Below, piece by piece: positions 8,914 to 18,454 of a stretch of DNA of 64,000 nt. The translations under genes were made by a program, and so were the position numbers. The notes under the pieces are model-generated. The model did no database searches and was not told where the DNA came from. It worked only from the letters and a program-made list of their open reading frames with translations. Position 1 is the stretch's first letter, and each line of letters starts with the position of its first letter. The DNA comes from Pseudoalteromonas sp. T1lg88 (lineage in GTDB: Bacteria; Pseudomonadota; Gammaproteobacteria; Enterobacterales; Alteromonadaceae), in contig NZ_PQCF01000031.1 in NCBI RefSeq assembly GCF_002964765.1, positions 74,535 to 138,534 on the forward strand, written 5' to 3'.

Positions 8914-10353
8914 CTATTTAACAAAGAGCTTGTAAAACAGTCGGTGAATGCTGCGGCCATAAGGTGGGTATAGCAGCTTACCGCCATTGAACTTGCCCAG
9001 AATGTGTACCGCCTTGGCCTTGGAAAAGGTCTGAAAGCCCTCAAAACCATGATAATGACCCATACCCGACTCACCGATGCCGCCAAAGGGCAAATCCACC
9101 TGAGCCAAATGGGTCATGGTGTTGTTGATACAGACTCCGCCGGAGTGAGTCTCATGAATAACCCGCGCGTGTTCATTCTTATCCAGGCTAAATAGATACA
9201 GCGCCAAAGGTCGCGGACGCGCGTTGATATAGTCCACTGCCTGATGCAAGGACTCATAGCTCACAATTGGCAGCAAGGGACCAAAAATCTCTTCGGTCAT
9301 CACCCGGGTATCCTGCCCGGCGTTGTCAATCAGCACCGGCGGCATTTTCCTGCTGCCGTTAAAGTCCTCCTTGGCTGGGTTAATTGTGGTGCAGCTCGCC
9401 CCCGCAGCTTTGGCCTCTTCCAGCAGTGCCTGCAATCTTTGGTATTGGCCGTCATTGATAATGGCGGTGTAATCCGGATTGTCTTTAATGCTGGGGTACA
9501 TGCGAGCAAAGGCGTTTTGATAAGCGGCGATAAAAGCCTGCTTTTTATGCTCGGGGCAAAGAATATAATCCGGTGCCACGCAGGTCTGGCCGGCATTCAG
9601 GGATTTACCAAAACAAATGCGCTCGGCGGCCATCTCCAGGTCGATGGTATCGCCGATAATCACCGGGGATTTACCGCCGAGTTCCAGCGTCACCGGAGTC
9701 AGGTTGGCCGCCGCGGCGCGCATCACCAACCTGCCCACGGCGGTTGAGCCGGTAAAAAACAAATGATTAAAGGGCAATTGCGAGAACGCCGTAGACACAT
9801 CGGCAACGCCGGTAGTCACCGCCACCTGCTCCTCGCTAAAGACCTCGGCCAACAGCTGCACTAAGCAATGGTTAAAATAAGGAGTATGCTCGGAAAGCTT
9901 AAGCATCACGCGATTTCCCGCGGCGATGGCGGTAATTAACGGGCTTAAACTTAAATATAGAGGGTAATTCCACGGCACCATAATGCCCACCACCCCAAGG
10001 GGTTGATACACCACCTTGTTGCTTGCCGGCTGGAAAATCAATGCGGTTGAACGAGCCGAAGGTTTACACCAGCGAGCAAGGTGTTTAATGGTGGAGTCGA
10101 TAGCCTCAACCAGGGTCAGCACCTCGCACAGGCGGGTTTCATCTTCGCAGCGATGACCAAAGTCTTTGCTAATGGCCGTAACCAGCTCATCCTGCCTGGC
10201 CAGCATGGCTTTTTTGAGCGCCTGTAACTGAGCTTTTCGCTCGTCTACAGCCGGGTATTTATTCTTGTTAAAGGCCCTCAACTGCGCTTCAAACAGGGGT
10301 TGAAGCTGAGCAACCTGAGTGTGCTGGTGCAGACGATTGTTTTCAATATTCAT
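8914..10353 (-). CDS. Aldehyde dehydrogenase, coniferyl aldehyde dehydrogenase type
   Basis: 479 residues, typical for class-3-like/coniferyl aldehyde dehydrogenases, which oxidise aldehydes to acids with NAD(P). Catalytic Glu224 (TLELGGKSP) and Cys258 (NAGQTCVAPDY) are both present, with the cofactor segment VPWNYPLYL near 127-135 and FTGSTAVGR near 200-208. The C-terminus carries the FGGIGESGMGHYHG signature. The substrate cannot be told from sequence; a role in detoxifying or using medium-chain or aromatic aldehydes is an inference. It stands alone on the minus strand, divergent from the next gene across 231 bases with no clear operator. Confidence 0.9.
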   Translation of the reverse strand: MNIENNRLHQHTQVAQLQPLFEAQLRAFNKNKYPAVDERKAQLQALKKAMLARQDELVTAISKDFGHRCEDETRLCEVLTLVEAIDSTIKHLARWCKPSARSTALIFQPASNKVVYQPLGVVGIMVPWNYPLYLSLSPLITAIAAGNRVMLKLSEHTPYFNHCLVQLLAEVFSEEQVAVTTGVADVSTAFSQLPFNHLFFTGSTAVGRLVMRAAAANLTPVTLELGGKSPVIIGDTIDLEMAAERICFGKSLNAGQTCVAPDYILCPEHKKQAFIAAYQNAFARMYPSIKDNPDYTAIINDGQYQRLQALLEEAKAAGASCTTINPAKEDFNGSRKMPPVLIDNAGQDTRVMTEEIFGPLLPIVSYESLHQAVDYINARPRPLALYLFSLDKNEHARVIHETHSGGVCINNTMTHLAQVDLPFGGIGESGMGHYHGFEGFQTFSKAKAVHILGKFNGGKLLYPPYGRSIHRLFYKLFVK

Positions 10354-10584
10354 AAAGACTCACGCATGGATTGACTAGTCGCTTGCTTTACCTGGTTTTT
10401 AAGGTAAAGGCTTTGACTAATTCTTGGGTGTCGTACCCCTTGTTATACATCAAGTAATTGAAAATAACGATCAGGCCTTTGTTTTTAAGGTTTAATTGTA
10501 CTGCAGCATTGTAAACCTATGCGCCAGAAGCGTGATTTGTGCTACATTTGCCGCGTTTTCCACCCTATTGAGGCGGCTATCGCC

Positions 10585-12597
10585 ATGCTTGCGATTATTC
10601 TTGTATTTTTAAGCGCATTTTTACTTTTCCAAGTCCAGCCTATCATGGCCAAAATGTTACTCCCCAGCTTTGGCGGCGGCACTCAGGTTTGGACGGCGTG
10701 CTTGTTGTTTTTCCAAACCTTTTTGCTCGCAAGCTATGGTTATGCGCACCTTATCTCAAGCCGCTTGGCGTTGAAAAAGCAGTTTTTCGTCCATGGTGGC
10801 GTTTTACTAGCCGGAGCCATTGCCCTGCCCATAGGCACGCAGGCGCTCGGCGCCCCGAGCGACGCCCCCGCCTTGGGCGTGTTAGCCCAGTTGGCGATGG
10901 CCGTGGGTTTGCCTTATTTTGCCCTGGCTGCCACGGCGCCCTTGATGCAAAGCTGGCAGGCCAAGGTGGATTATGAGCATGCCTACAAGCTCTATAGTTA
11001 TTCCAATATTGGCTCCTTTTTGGCCCTGCTCTCGTATCCATTCGCGGTGGAGCCCTGGCTCGGGTTAGGGGATCAGTCCTGGCTGTGGAGCGGTTTATTT
11101 GTGGCCTTTGCCGCCACCTTCTATGCCTATATGGCACGCTTTTATAATCAGGCCAAGCGCCTTGGCAGCACAGAACAGAGCGCCTTTCGCGGCGGTATTC
11201 ACGGTAAATGGCTGTTGTGGTTGCTGCTTAGCGGCTGCGGCGTGATGGTGCTCACAGCTAGCACCAATGCCATGACCCAAAACGTGGCGCCTGTGCCCTT
11301 CTTATGGTTGTTACCGCTGGCACTGTATCTGCTGACCTTTGTGCTGTGCTTCCACTCGCCCAAAGCCTATCATCGTATTTTCTGGCTGGCGGCGCTGGCG
11401 GTCTGTGCCTTTATCTCCTGCTTCTTATTCTTTATCGGCAGCCAGTTCGATATCGTCAGCCAGGTGATTCTCTACTCCTTGGTGCTGTTTGCCGCCTGTA
11501 TGATCTGTCATGGCGAGCTGGTGCATGCCAAACCCAGCACCGAATACCTGACCCAGTTTTATCTGGTGATGGCCCTAGGTGGCGCGCTGGGCACGGCGCT
11601 TATCACTTTTGTCGCACCGCAGGTATTTACCCTGTATTACGAATACCCCTTGGCCATAGGCGCCGCCTTGGTATTGTTTGCCTGGGGAGTTGTCAGTGAT
11701 AAAGGCATCCACAGAGCCCCCTTGCTAGGTGGCAGCGCACTGGGCACAGTGGCTCTGGCTGGACTCTTGTTCTTTTGGCTCGATGGCCAGTTTAAAAGTA
11801 ACGACATTGAGCGACTGCGTAACTTCTATGGCCTACTAACCGTTACCGAAGTAAACATTGAAGGGCGCACCGAGCGCCGCCTGATCGACGGCACCACCAC
11901 CCATGGCGTGGAGGTACTCAAAGGTGAAGGCCAAGGCGAGCCACAAAGCTATTACCGCTACCAAACCCTGGTAGGGCAGTTACTGCAAGACCTACCGAAT
12001 GGCTCCCATGTAGGCTTTATTGGCCTGGGTGCCGGCACCTTGGCGGCCTACGGTAAAAGCAAAGATACCTATACCTTCTATGAGCTTAACCCCAATGTGC
12101 TGGCCACGGCCCAGGCGCAATTTAGCTACCTTGATAACTCCCAGGCCAAGTTGGATTATGTGCTAGGAGATGGCCGCATCACGTTAAGCGCACAACAAGC
12201 GCAGGGGCAGGAACAGGTGTTTGATGCCCTGGTGCTCGATGCCTTTAGCGGCGACGCCATCCCTATGCATTTGCTGACTCAAGAAGCCATGGCCTTATAC
12301 TTAACCCAGCTTAAAGAAGACGGCATTCTGGCGGTGCATATCTCCAATACCCATTTGGATCTCACCCCCCTGATGCGAGGCTTGGCGCAACAATTCGATT
12401 TAACCATCCTCTATGGCGAGGCCAAGGCCGAACAAAGCCATGGTCATGATGTACGCTGGGTGCTACTAAGCCGAGATAAGGGCCAACTCGAGCCCTACCG
12501 TGCCAGCGAGTCCCCCTGGCCCAGCAGTACAGCACCCTTTGTATGGCGCGACGACTACAGCAACCTGCTGCAGGCCATGAAGTTTATGGGTGAGTAG
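10585..12597 (+). CDS. Fused multi-helix membrane/spermidine synthase-like protein
   Basis: About 670 residues. The first two thirds contain ten or more hydrophobic helices (MLAIILVFLSAFLLFQVQPIMAKMLLP opens the first), typical of the 'fused MFS/spermidine synthase' group. The last ~230 residues form a spermidine synthase-like methyltransferase fold with the nucleotide-binding segment HVGFIGLGAGTLAAYG and the conserved LDAFSGDAIPMHLLT. Whether it makes polyamines is unproven; many such fusions are uncharacterised. I chose the ATG at 10585 because GAGG lies 11 bases upstream and homology begins there; the open frame starts at 10519. Confidence 0.8.
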   Translation: MLAIILVFLSAFLLFQVQPIMAKMLLPSFGGGTQVWTACLLFFQTFLLASYGYAHLISSRLALKKQFFVHGGVLLAGAIALPIGTQALGAPSDAPALGVLAQLAMAVGLPYFALAATAPLMQSWQAKVDYEHAYKLYSYSNIGSFLALLSYPFAVEPWLGLGDQSWLWSGLFVAFAATFYAYMARFYNQAKRLGSTEQSAFRGGIHGKWLLWLLLSGCGVMVLTASTNAMTQNVAPVPFLWLLPLALYLLTFVLCFHSPKAYHRIFWLAALAVCAFISCFLFFIGSQFDIVSQVILYSLVLFAACMICHGELVHAKPSTEYLTQFYLVMALGGALGTALITFVAPQVFTLYYEYPLAIGAALVLFAWGVVSDKGIHRAPLLGGSALGTVALAGLLFFWLDGQFKSNDIERLRNFYGLLTVTEVNIEGRTERRLIDGTTTHGVEVLKGEGQGEPQSYYRYQTLVGQLLQDLPNGSHVGFIGLGAGTLAAYGKSKDTYTFYELNPNVLATAQAQFSYLDNSQAKLDYVLGDGRITLSAQQAQGQEQVFDALVLDAFSGDAIPMHLLTQEAMALYLTQLKEDGILAVHISNTHLDLTPLMRGLAQQFDLTILYGEAKAEQSHGHDVRWVLLSRDKGQLEPYRASESPWPSSTAPFVWRDDYSNLLQAMKFMGE

Positions 12598-12797
12598 GCT
12601 TGTTTGATGTTTAATGGCGCAGGGCTAACAAAGACTGCGTCATTGTTTTATTTATCGCTTTTACTTTATTTTCAGAAAAAAGATGTCAAGGAAATGAGTG
12701 GCGATTCAGTTTTCTAAATATAGCCAGCCTTTAAATAGATGCACAATGCAAGACCTGACCCCTTTTTCCACATTAACTTTTAAAAATTAAGATTTTA

Positions 12798-13064
12798 TTA
12801 TTTACCATTTTCTTGTTTATCATTTCGTTCCCTTTCTGAGCCAAACAACCTCCCCGTAGGTATCAGCACAAAAACAACAAGGCAAACACCTAAAAGTACA
12901 AATGAAATTTTTCCAAAAAAATCACATTGACTCGGGAAGTAATCACAAGAAACAACCTCCATATACTTGAATGTCTTTATAAAAAAATATGCCAAAGCCA
13001 TGAGCATAAAATAAATCAATAATTTCTTAATCCACTTCGCACTTACAACGACCAGACTCTTCAT
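12798..13064 (-). CDS. Small membrane protein, unknown
   Basis: 88 residues with two hydrophobic helices (about 11-29 and 51-70), a Cys-containing loop between them (SCDYFPSQCDF) and a charged tail rich in Glu, Arg and Lys. A clear GGAG ribosome binding site precedes the ATG. The codon use is AT-rich. It lies in a variable stretch between the spermidine synthase-like gene and the Rhs remnant. No family recognised. The 200-base gap before it (12598-12797) shows no gene. Confidence 0.55.
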   Translation of the reverse strand: MKSLVVVSAKWIKKLLIYFMLMALAYFFIKTFKYMEVVSCDYFPSQCDFFGKISFVLLGVCLVVFVLIPTGRLFGSERERNDKQENGK

Positions 13065-13164
13065 TATATTTCTCCAATCCCCATCTCGTAAAATCAGACA
13101 CTAAGCCCCAACTAAACCCACAAAGCCTGACTTAATAAAATTATTGAGCCCATTTCCTACTATA

Positions 13165-13580
13165 CTACGTTGATTCAAAGTCTACATATGGAGCTGTAAT
13201 TCCTCCTGTTAAACCTCCTGCGGTGCTAGACAAAAAGTCATCTTGCGCACCAGCTAGGGCGCCTGCGCCAAAGCCTACAACTGCAGCACATCAATTCGGT
13301 TTTGACTTTTCCGCTCCAGCTGCTATCGCACCGATAGATACGTAGGCCATAGTCGGGCCTGTATGATACCCAATCACTCCATTCACCCCAGCAAAGGCAA
13401 GAGCCACTCGCCAGTCTCTCGTTTCTATAATAGAAGCTGTAAATGCTCCAGCAGCACCTGAAATACCATCAATCATATTAGCTGAAAAAAAATTAGACCC
13501 AACGAATCAAAATAACTAATCGGATTCTGATACGCATACCCATAGGTAATCATCCCCCCACCCAAACTGAAACAACCTGG
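13165..13580 (-). pseudogene. Decayed Rhs-repeat protein C-terminus
   Basis: Reading the minus strand from about 13562, the frame gives the Rhs core ending GGGMITYGYAYQNPISYF followed by DSLGL, the usual junction to a variable C-terminal tip. The frame then stops, but shifting by one base in an eight-A run (13485-13492 on the plus strand) gives a Gly/Ala-rich tip that runs to a TGA at 13291-13293. After that TGA the same frame stays open for about 41 further codons to a TAG at 13165-13167. Only the end of a once large Rhs gene remains. Rhs proteins deliver toxic C-terminal domains to neighbouring cells; this copy cannot be functional as it stands. Confidence 0.65.
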
Positions 13581-13686
13581 ACACCCATCTAAACATATTC
13601 TTGTGGTGCGAGACTGCAGCAAGTAGCTACAAGCAATAAAGTTTATGAGCGGTGGTTAGATTGGAAGAATTAAGCAAATGTATATT

Positions 13687-13712
13687 CAAGGCCAGCATAA
13701 GCACTGGCCTTG
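13687..13712 (-). terminator. Hairpin after cpdB
   Basis: A perfect 9-bp stem (CAAGGCCAG with CTGGCCTTG, 8-base loop) lies 15 bases past the cpdB stop codon. There is no T run, so termination strength is uncertain. Confidence 0.5.
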
Positions 13713-13727
13713 GCAGGTTATAACATC

Positions 13728-15794
13728 TTATTGCTGTAAGTCGATGCGATAGAGGGCAAAGCCGTTTTCATCGAGTTTAAGCGGTGAGGTCGGTGTGACG
13801 GCCGGCAAAGTTTCGGCGATGGCGGCCACATCATCCAAAGGTGAGGTTCTAAACACCACATTCAGTGGCGTGTCTGTGCTGACCTTGGCAAAGCGCCAGT
13901 TGTTGTCCGCGGAAGGATCTAACCCCGTCTCTGGCGATTTAGCCGCTTCGCTGATGATATAGCTGCGCAGCACACCGCGGTTTTCATCCGGGCCTTCAAA
14001 GGTTTCACGGCTGCTGCCATCTATGGCCGGGAAGTTGCCGCCACCACTGGCGCGATAGTTATTGGTCACAACCAAAAAATCCGCCTCAGGATCGATAGCC
14101 TGGCCTTGATACTGCAGGTTAACGATGCGCGAGCTCTCTGGGTTAATAAGCACGCCTTCGTTGTCATAACGCTTAGGCTGGGTTACGTCAATTTCAAAGG
14201 TGACGCCGTCGATGATATCGAAGTTAAAGGTAGGGTAGCTGGTATCGAGCAGGTTTTGCTCGGCACTGGTGCTCATGTCGATTTGGTTAAACTGACCGGC
14301 GGAGCGCTCTAGCCATTCCTTTACGTCACCGCCTGATACCTTCACCATGCGAATGGTGTTGGGGAAGACGTACAGGCTGACGGTATCGAGCATTGCAATG
14401 TCGCCCGCCTTCACATGGGTGTAATCCTCCACGCCATTGCGCCCGGCACGAAACGGCGCTGCCGCCGAAAGTACCGGCAAACCATCTAATTCGGTGCCCT
14501 GAATAAAGGCGCTACCCCAGGCGATTTGCGCATCGGCAACGATTTGAATGGACGGGTCGTCCTGTACCAGGGCGAAGAAACTAAAGATGGGTGCAGAGAT
14601 CTTCGCAAACGGCTCACTCACCCAGTCGATGGTGGCCTTATGTTCAAGCTCGATGGCCGCGGCAATTTCCCCATCGGCCTCGGCCAGGTCGACAAAGTTG
14701 CCTTCTGCATCCTTGGTGCTGATGGCGCGGTTGCTCACCGCCGAACTTGCAACCTGCCAGCCACCGTTTTCTGTGGGCTCCAGCTCCAGGTCGATAATAC
14801 CCAGATGATTACCGAAAAAGCCCGGCATCACCGCGGGCACGCCATTGAGAGTGCCATTGACATTATCTATGCCCGCTTCTTCAAAGCCATCATAGGCGGC
14901 ATCGCCGGGGAAAACGCGGTGGTTATGACCAAATAAGATGGCGTCTATTCCCTCTACCTGAGAAAGGTAGAGGGCGGTGTTTTCGGCCATGCTTTCATAG
15001 GCGCTGGCGGTTAACCCTGAGTGAGGAATGGCAATAACAATATCGGCCCCCTCTTCTTTCATTTGCGGCACAAACTTCTCGGCGGTGGCGACGATATCCT
15101 TGGCGATCACCTTATCCTGCAAATGGGCGTTGTCCCACTGCATAATTTGCGGCGGTGTCAGCCCCAGGTAGCCGATTTTAACGGTTTGCTCGTTGCCATC
15201 GCTGTCGAAGACGATTTTGTCTTGAATATAATAAGGCGTGTAGCGGTTTTGATCGTTACTCTCATCATTATCACCGTCATCCACGTACACATTGGCATTT
15301 ACATAAGGAAAATCGGCTCCCGCCAAGGTGGCATCTAAAAACTCCAGGCCAAAGTTAAATTCGTGATTGCCCAGGTTAGCCACGTCATAGTCCAATAGGT
15401 TCATGGCCTTATAGGCCACGTGAGTCGCGCCATTGAGAATATCGTCCTTGCGCACCAGGGCTTCATAGTCGCCCAGCGGGCTGTTTTGAATTAGGTCGCC
15501 GTTATCCACCAAAACACTGTTAGGCACCTCGGCGCGGGCTTCCTTGATCAAGGTGGCGGTATTAACCAGCCCCAGGGTTTCCGATGGCGCCTGAGCAAAA
15601 TAATCATAGTTCGACAAATACATGTGAATGTCTGTGGTTTCCATGACCCGCAAACTCACCGTGGCTGAGGGGCTCACGCCAATGCCTTGGTCATCGTCAT
15701 TGTCGTTACTTGAGCTGCAACCGCTGAGGCTTAGAGCAACGGCTAATGCCAAAGTAGACTTTAATAAGTGCTTGTTATTGAATGGGGTTTTCAT
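13728..15794 (-). CDS. cpdB: 2',3'-cyclic-nucleotide phosphodiesterase/3'-nucleotidase, lipoprotein form
   Basis: 688 residues. The N-terminus is a lipoprotein signal (LALSLSGCSSS) followed by an Asp/Asn-rich linker, so the enzyme is probably lipid-anchored rather than freely periplasmic. A metallophosphatase domain follows with TTDIHMYL, LVDNGDLIQ, NLGNHEFNFG and ILFGHNHRVFPG, which carry the metal ligands, then a 5'-nucleotidase C-terminal domain with NNYRASGGGNFP. The enzyme hydrolyses 2',3'-cyclic nucleotides and 3'-nucleotides to nucleosides, supplying phosphate and nucleosides from outside the cell. Monocistronic. Confidence 0.92.
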   Translation of the reverse strand: MKTPFNNKHLLKSTLALAVALSLSGCSSSNDNDDDQGIGVSPSATVSLRVMETTDIHMYLSNYDYFAQAPSETLGLVNTATLIKEARAEVPNSVLVDNGDLIQNSPLGDYEALVRKDDILNGATHVAYKAMNLLDYDVANLGNHEFNFGLEFLDATLAGADFPYVNANVYVDDGDNDESNDQNRYTPYYIQDKIVFDSDGNEQTVKIGYLGLTPPQIMQWDNAHLQDKVIAKDIVATAEKFVPQMKEEGADIVIAIPHSGLTASAYESMAENTALYLSQVEGIDAILFGHNHRVFPGDAAYDGFEEAGIDNVNGTLNGVPAVMPGFFGNHLGIIDLELEPTENGGWQVASSAVSNRAISTKDAEGNFVDLAEADGEIAAAIELEHKATIDWVSEPFAKISAPIFSFFALVQDDPSIQIVADAQIAWGSAFIQGTELDGLPVLSAAAPFRAGRNGVEDYTHVKAGDIAMLDTVSLYVFPNTIRMVKVSGGDVKEWLERSAGQFNQIDMSTSAEQNLLDTSYPTFNFDIIDGVTFEIDVTQPKRYDNEGVLINPESSRIVNLQYQGQAIDPEADFLVVTNNYRASGGGNFPAIDGSSRETFEGPDENRGVLRSYIISEAAKSPETGLDPSADNNWRFAKVSTDTPLNVVFRTSPLDDVAAIAETLPAVTPTSPLKLDENGFALYRIDLQQ

Positions 15795-15934
15795 ACTTAT
15801 TCCATAGTTTTTTTGAAAATGAAGATTGCCCCATCACCCTAAAAAGGTTTTATGAATTTATGATGAAAAAGTAGTATCAAAATGTAATCGAGGCTTCGCT
15901 CCAGACCTCCTTAAATACGCACCTCAATGAAAAC

Positions 15935-15949
15935 TAGACGACTGGTCTA
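15935..15949. promoter_or_regulatory. TetR operator 1
   Basis: The imperfect palindrome TAGACGACTGGTCTA lies 13 bases before the tetR start. An almost identical copy precedes curA at 16613-16627, so the regulator probably represses itself and the downstream operon. Confidence 0.7.
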
Positions 15950-15961
15950 ATCAGGTTTAGA

Positions 15962-16558
15962 ATGGACGCCATGAACGCAAAAACCAATGACACACGCCAG
16001 CATATTTTAAAGGTCGGCTACGAGCTAATCGTCAGCAAGGGCTTTACGTCCGTTGGCCTTTCAGAGCTGTTAAAAACCGCCAATGTGCCCAAGGGCTCTT
16101 TCTATCACTACTTTAAGTCGAAGGAGCATTTTGGCGAGGCGCTGATCCAGGATTATTTTAGCCAATACCTCGAAGCCATCACCGCGCTGCTTGGCAACCC
16201 GGCGCTCAGCGGCTATCAGGCACTGATCCAGTATTTTGAGCTGTGGCTGGCTCAGGATAAGGGCAGTTGCAATGCCAATAAATGCCTGATCGTTAAACTA
16301 GGTGCGGAGGTATCGGATCTGTCCGAACCCATGCGTGTAGCCTTGAAAAACGGTGCCGATAGAATCGTTGATACCATAGCCCAATGCATTGAACGCGGCG
16401 TGGCCGATGGCTCAATTAAGGCCACCAATGCCAAGCAAAGTGCACAGCAAATCTATTTTCTATGGATTGGTGCCAGCTTGTTGAACAAGCTATATCAGGA
16501 CCAAGCCGGGCTAAAACAGTGCCTGGAAAACACCAAACAGCTATTGCAGGGTAACTAG
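15962..16558 (+). CDS. TetR family regulator of the curA-GST operon
   Basis: 198 residues. Residues about 10-57 are a TetR helix-turn-helix (GFTSVGLSELLKTANVPKGSFYHYFKSKE with the SFYHYF signature); the rest is a C-terminal ligand-binding domain with the segment GCxxNK-like SCNANKCLIVKLGAE. It resembles the NemR/AcuR branch, whose members sense electrophiles. Matching operators before this gene and before curA argue for autorepression and control of an electrophile-detoxification operon. An alternative ATG lies three codons downstream at 15971. A terminator separates it from curA. Confidence 0.88.
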   Translation: MDAMNAKTNDTRQHILKVGYELIVSKGFTSVGLSELLKTANVPKGSFYHYFKSKEHFGEALIQDYFSQYLEAITALLGNPALSGYQALIQYFELWLAQDKGSCNANKCLIVKLGAEVSDLSEPMRVALKNGADRIVDTIAQCIERGVADGSIKATNAKQSAQQIYFLWIGASLLNKLYQDQAGLKQCLENTKQLLQGN

Positions 16559-16575
16559 CCCTGCAATGAAATTAC

Positions 16576-16602
16576 ACCGCCATGTGTTTGGCGGTTTTTT
16601 TG
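16576..16602 (+). terminator. Terminator after tetR
   Basis: Stem ACCGCC/GGCGGT with an 8-base loop followed by an eight-base T run. Confidence 0.85.
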
Positions 16603-16612
16603 CAACGAATAC

Positions 16613-16627
16613 TAGACGACCGGTCTA
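16613..16627. promoter_or_regulatory. TetR operator 2, before curA
   Basis: TAGACGACCGGTCTA differs from operator 1 by a single base and shares the flanking C and AATCA. It sits 28 bases before the curA start, where a repressor would block transcription. Confidence 0.7.
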
Positions 16628-16655
16628 ATCAAAAATTGTATTTAGGAGAATACCT

Positions 16656-17690
16656 ATGTCAGCTTCAACCCAAAACCGCCGCATCGTATTGGCATCACGC
16701 CCTCATGGCGCCCCGACGGCTGCTAACTTTCGCTTAGAAACCAGTGCTAAACCCGAGCCGCAAGCAGGCGAAATTCTGCTGCGCAGCGTGTATTTATCAC
16801 TCGACCCTTATATGCGTGGGCGCATGAGCGATGCCAAATCTTACGCCGAGCCGGTGGCCATCAATGACGTTATGGTCGGCGGTACCGTCTGTCAGATTGA
16901 GCAATCAAACAACAGCGACTTTGAACCGGGTGAATGGGTGCTGGCCTACACCGGCTGGCAGGACTATGGCATCTCCGATGGCAAGGATCTGATCAAATTG
17001 GGTAAAAACCCCACTCACCCTTCTTACGCCTTAGGCGTTATGGGCATGCCCGGCTTTACCGCTTATATGGGGCTGTTGGATATAGGTCAACCTAAAGCCG
17101 GTGACACCTTAGTCGTGGCCGCAGCAACCGGCCCGGTGGGCGCCACCGTAGGGCAAATCGGCAAGCTAAAGGGTTGTCGCGTTATCGGCGTAGCCGGCGG
17201 CGCGGAAAAATGCCGTTATGCCGAAGAGGTATTGGGTTTTGATAAATGTCTCGATCACTATGCCGACGATTTTGCCGAGCAACTGGCAGCAACCTGCGAC
17301 CAGGGCATCGACATCTACTTCGAAAACGTTGGCGGCAAGGTATTCGATGCGGTAATGCCGCTGCTGAACACCGGCGCCCGCGTGCCACTGTGCGGTTTGG
17401 TCTCTCAATACAATGCCACCGAGCTGCCACAAGGCCAGGATCGCCTGTCATTATTGATGGGGCAACTGCTGATCAAACGCATCAAGATGCAGGGCTTTAT
17501 TATCTTTGATGACTACGGCCATCGCTACGATGAATTTGCGAATGATATGAGCCAATGGCTGGCGCAAGGCCACATCCAGTATAAGGAGCAGATCGTGGCC
17601 GGACTGGATAATGCACCCGAGGCTTTTATGGGCTTACTTGAAGGGAAAAACTTCGGCAAGCTGGTCATTAAAGTGAACGATCCTCTTTAA
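16656..17690 (+). CDS. curA: NADPH-dependent zinc-free medium-chain reductase (CurA-like)
   Basis: 344 residues, matching the CurA/leukotriene B4 dehydrogenase group that reduces carbon-carbon double bonds of enones with NADPH. Typical segments are SLDPYMRGRMSD near 48-59, GMPGFTAYMGL near 130-140, the nucleotide-binding AAATGPVGATVGQIGKLKG near 152-170 and DIYFENVGG near 222-230. No zinc ligands are present. Translation is supported by TTAGGAGA upstream. It is followed after 23 bases by a glutathione transferase gene, consistent with a joint role in detoxifying electrophiles, and is preceded by a TetR operator. Confidence 0.88.
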   Translation: MSASTQNRRIVLASRPHGAPTAANFRLETSAKPEPQAGEILLRSVYLSLDPYMRGRMSDAKSYAEPVAINDVMVGGTVCQIEQSNNSDFEPGEWVLAYTGWQDYGISDGKDLIKLGKNPTHPSYALGVMGMPGFTAYMGLLDIGQPKAGDTLVVAAATGPVGATVGQIGKLKGCRVIGVAGGAEKCRYAEEVLGFDKCLDHYADDFAEQLAATCDQGIDIYFENVGGKVFDAVMPLLNTGARVPLCGLVSQYNATELPQGQDRLSLLMGQLLIKRIKMQGFIIFDDYGHRYDEFANDMSQWLAQGHIQYKEQIVAGLDNAPEAFMGLLEGKNFGKLVIKVNDPL

Positions 17691-17713
17691 TATTGCGCAA
17701 TAAGGAAGAAAAT

Positions 17714-18343
17714 ATGATTAAACTACATCACCTTAACCAGTCTCGCTCTAAGCGCATTATCTGGTTGCTGGAAGAACTTGGGCTGGCGTATGAGGTTGTG
17801 CCCTATCAGCGCGATAGCGTGACATTTTTGGCCCCACCGGAGCTAAAGAGCATCCATCCGCTGGGCAAATCCCCGGTGCTTGAAGATGATAACCAGGTGA
17901 TCACCGAATCCGGTGCCATCACCGATTACCTGATTGACAAATATGGCGCCCAACAGCTGGCACCCGAGCGCGGCACTGTGGCGTACACCCAATACCAGCA
18001 GTGGCTGCATTTCGCCGAAAGCTCGGCGATTTTACCCCTGTTGCTTAAGATGTTTGTCAATAAAGACGGCGCCAAGATGAATTTTCTCGACGGCTATGCC
18101 GATATCGAAACTCATAAGGTAATGAGTTACTTTGACGCCAGCCTGGCAGGCAAAACCTACCTGGTGGAAGAGCGATTGACCGGCGCCGATATCATGATGT
18201 CCTTTATCGTTGAGATACTGCACAAGTTTGGCCTAATAGAGCAATACACCAACCTTCAACGCTATAGCGAGCAACTGGCCACACACCCCGCCTTTCATAA
18301 GGCCGATGCGGTTGAGGCCGAGCTTGATACCTCGGTAAGTTAG
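17714..18343 (+). CDS. Glutathione S-transferase
   Basis: 209 residues from the ATG at 17714, which has AAGGAAG just upstream; a TTG at 17693 would add seven non-conserved residues. The N-terminal thioredoxin-like domain opens with MIKLHHLNQSRSKRIIWLLEELG and contains the cis-proline and glutathione-binding segment GKSPVLEDDNQVITESGAI. A helical C-terminal domain follows. Likely conjugates glutathione to electrophiles. Co-transcribed with curA under the TetR operator. Confidence 0.88.
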   Translation: MIKLHHLNQSRSKRIIWLLEELGLAYEVVPYQRDSVTFLAPPELKSIHPLGKSPVLEDDNQVITESGAITDYLIDKYGAQQLAPERGTVAYTQYQQWLHFAESSAILPLLLKMFVNKDGAKMNFLDGYADIETHKVMSYFDASLAGKTYLVEERLTGADIMMSFIVEILHKFGLIEQYTNLQRYSEQLATHPAFHKADAVEAELDTSVS

Positions 18344-18368
18344 CGCAGATTAGTGCAACGACACCCAA

Positions 18369-18398
18369 GGGGTAATTGGCAACAATTACCCTTTTTTT
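18369..18398 (+). terminator. Terminator after curA-GST operon
   Basis: A perfect 9-bp stem (GGGTAATTG with CAATTACCC), a GCAA loop and seven T. Confidence 0.9.
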
Positions 18399-18454
18399 AT
18401 CGCCAATATGGTCCCTTCCAAAGACATCTATTGATGACTTTATGTAAAACACCC

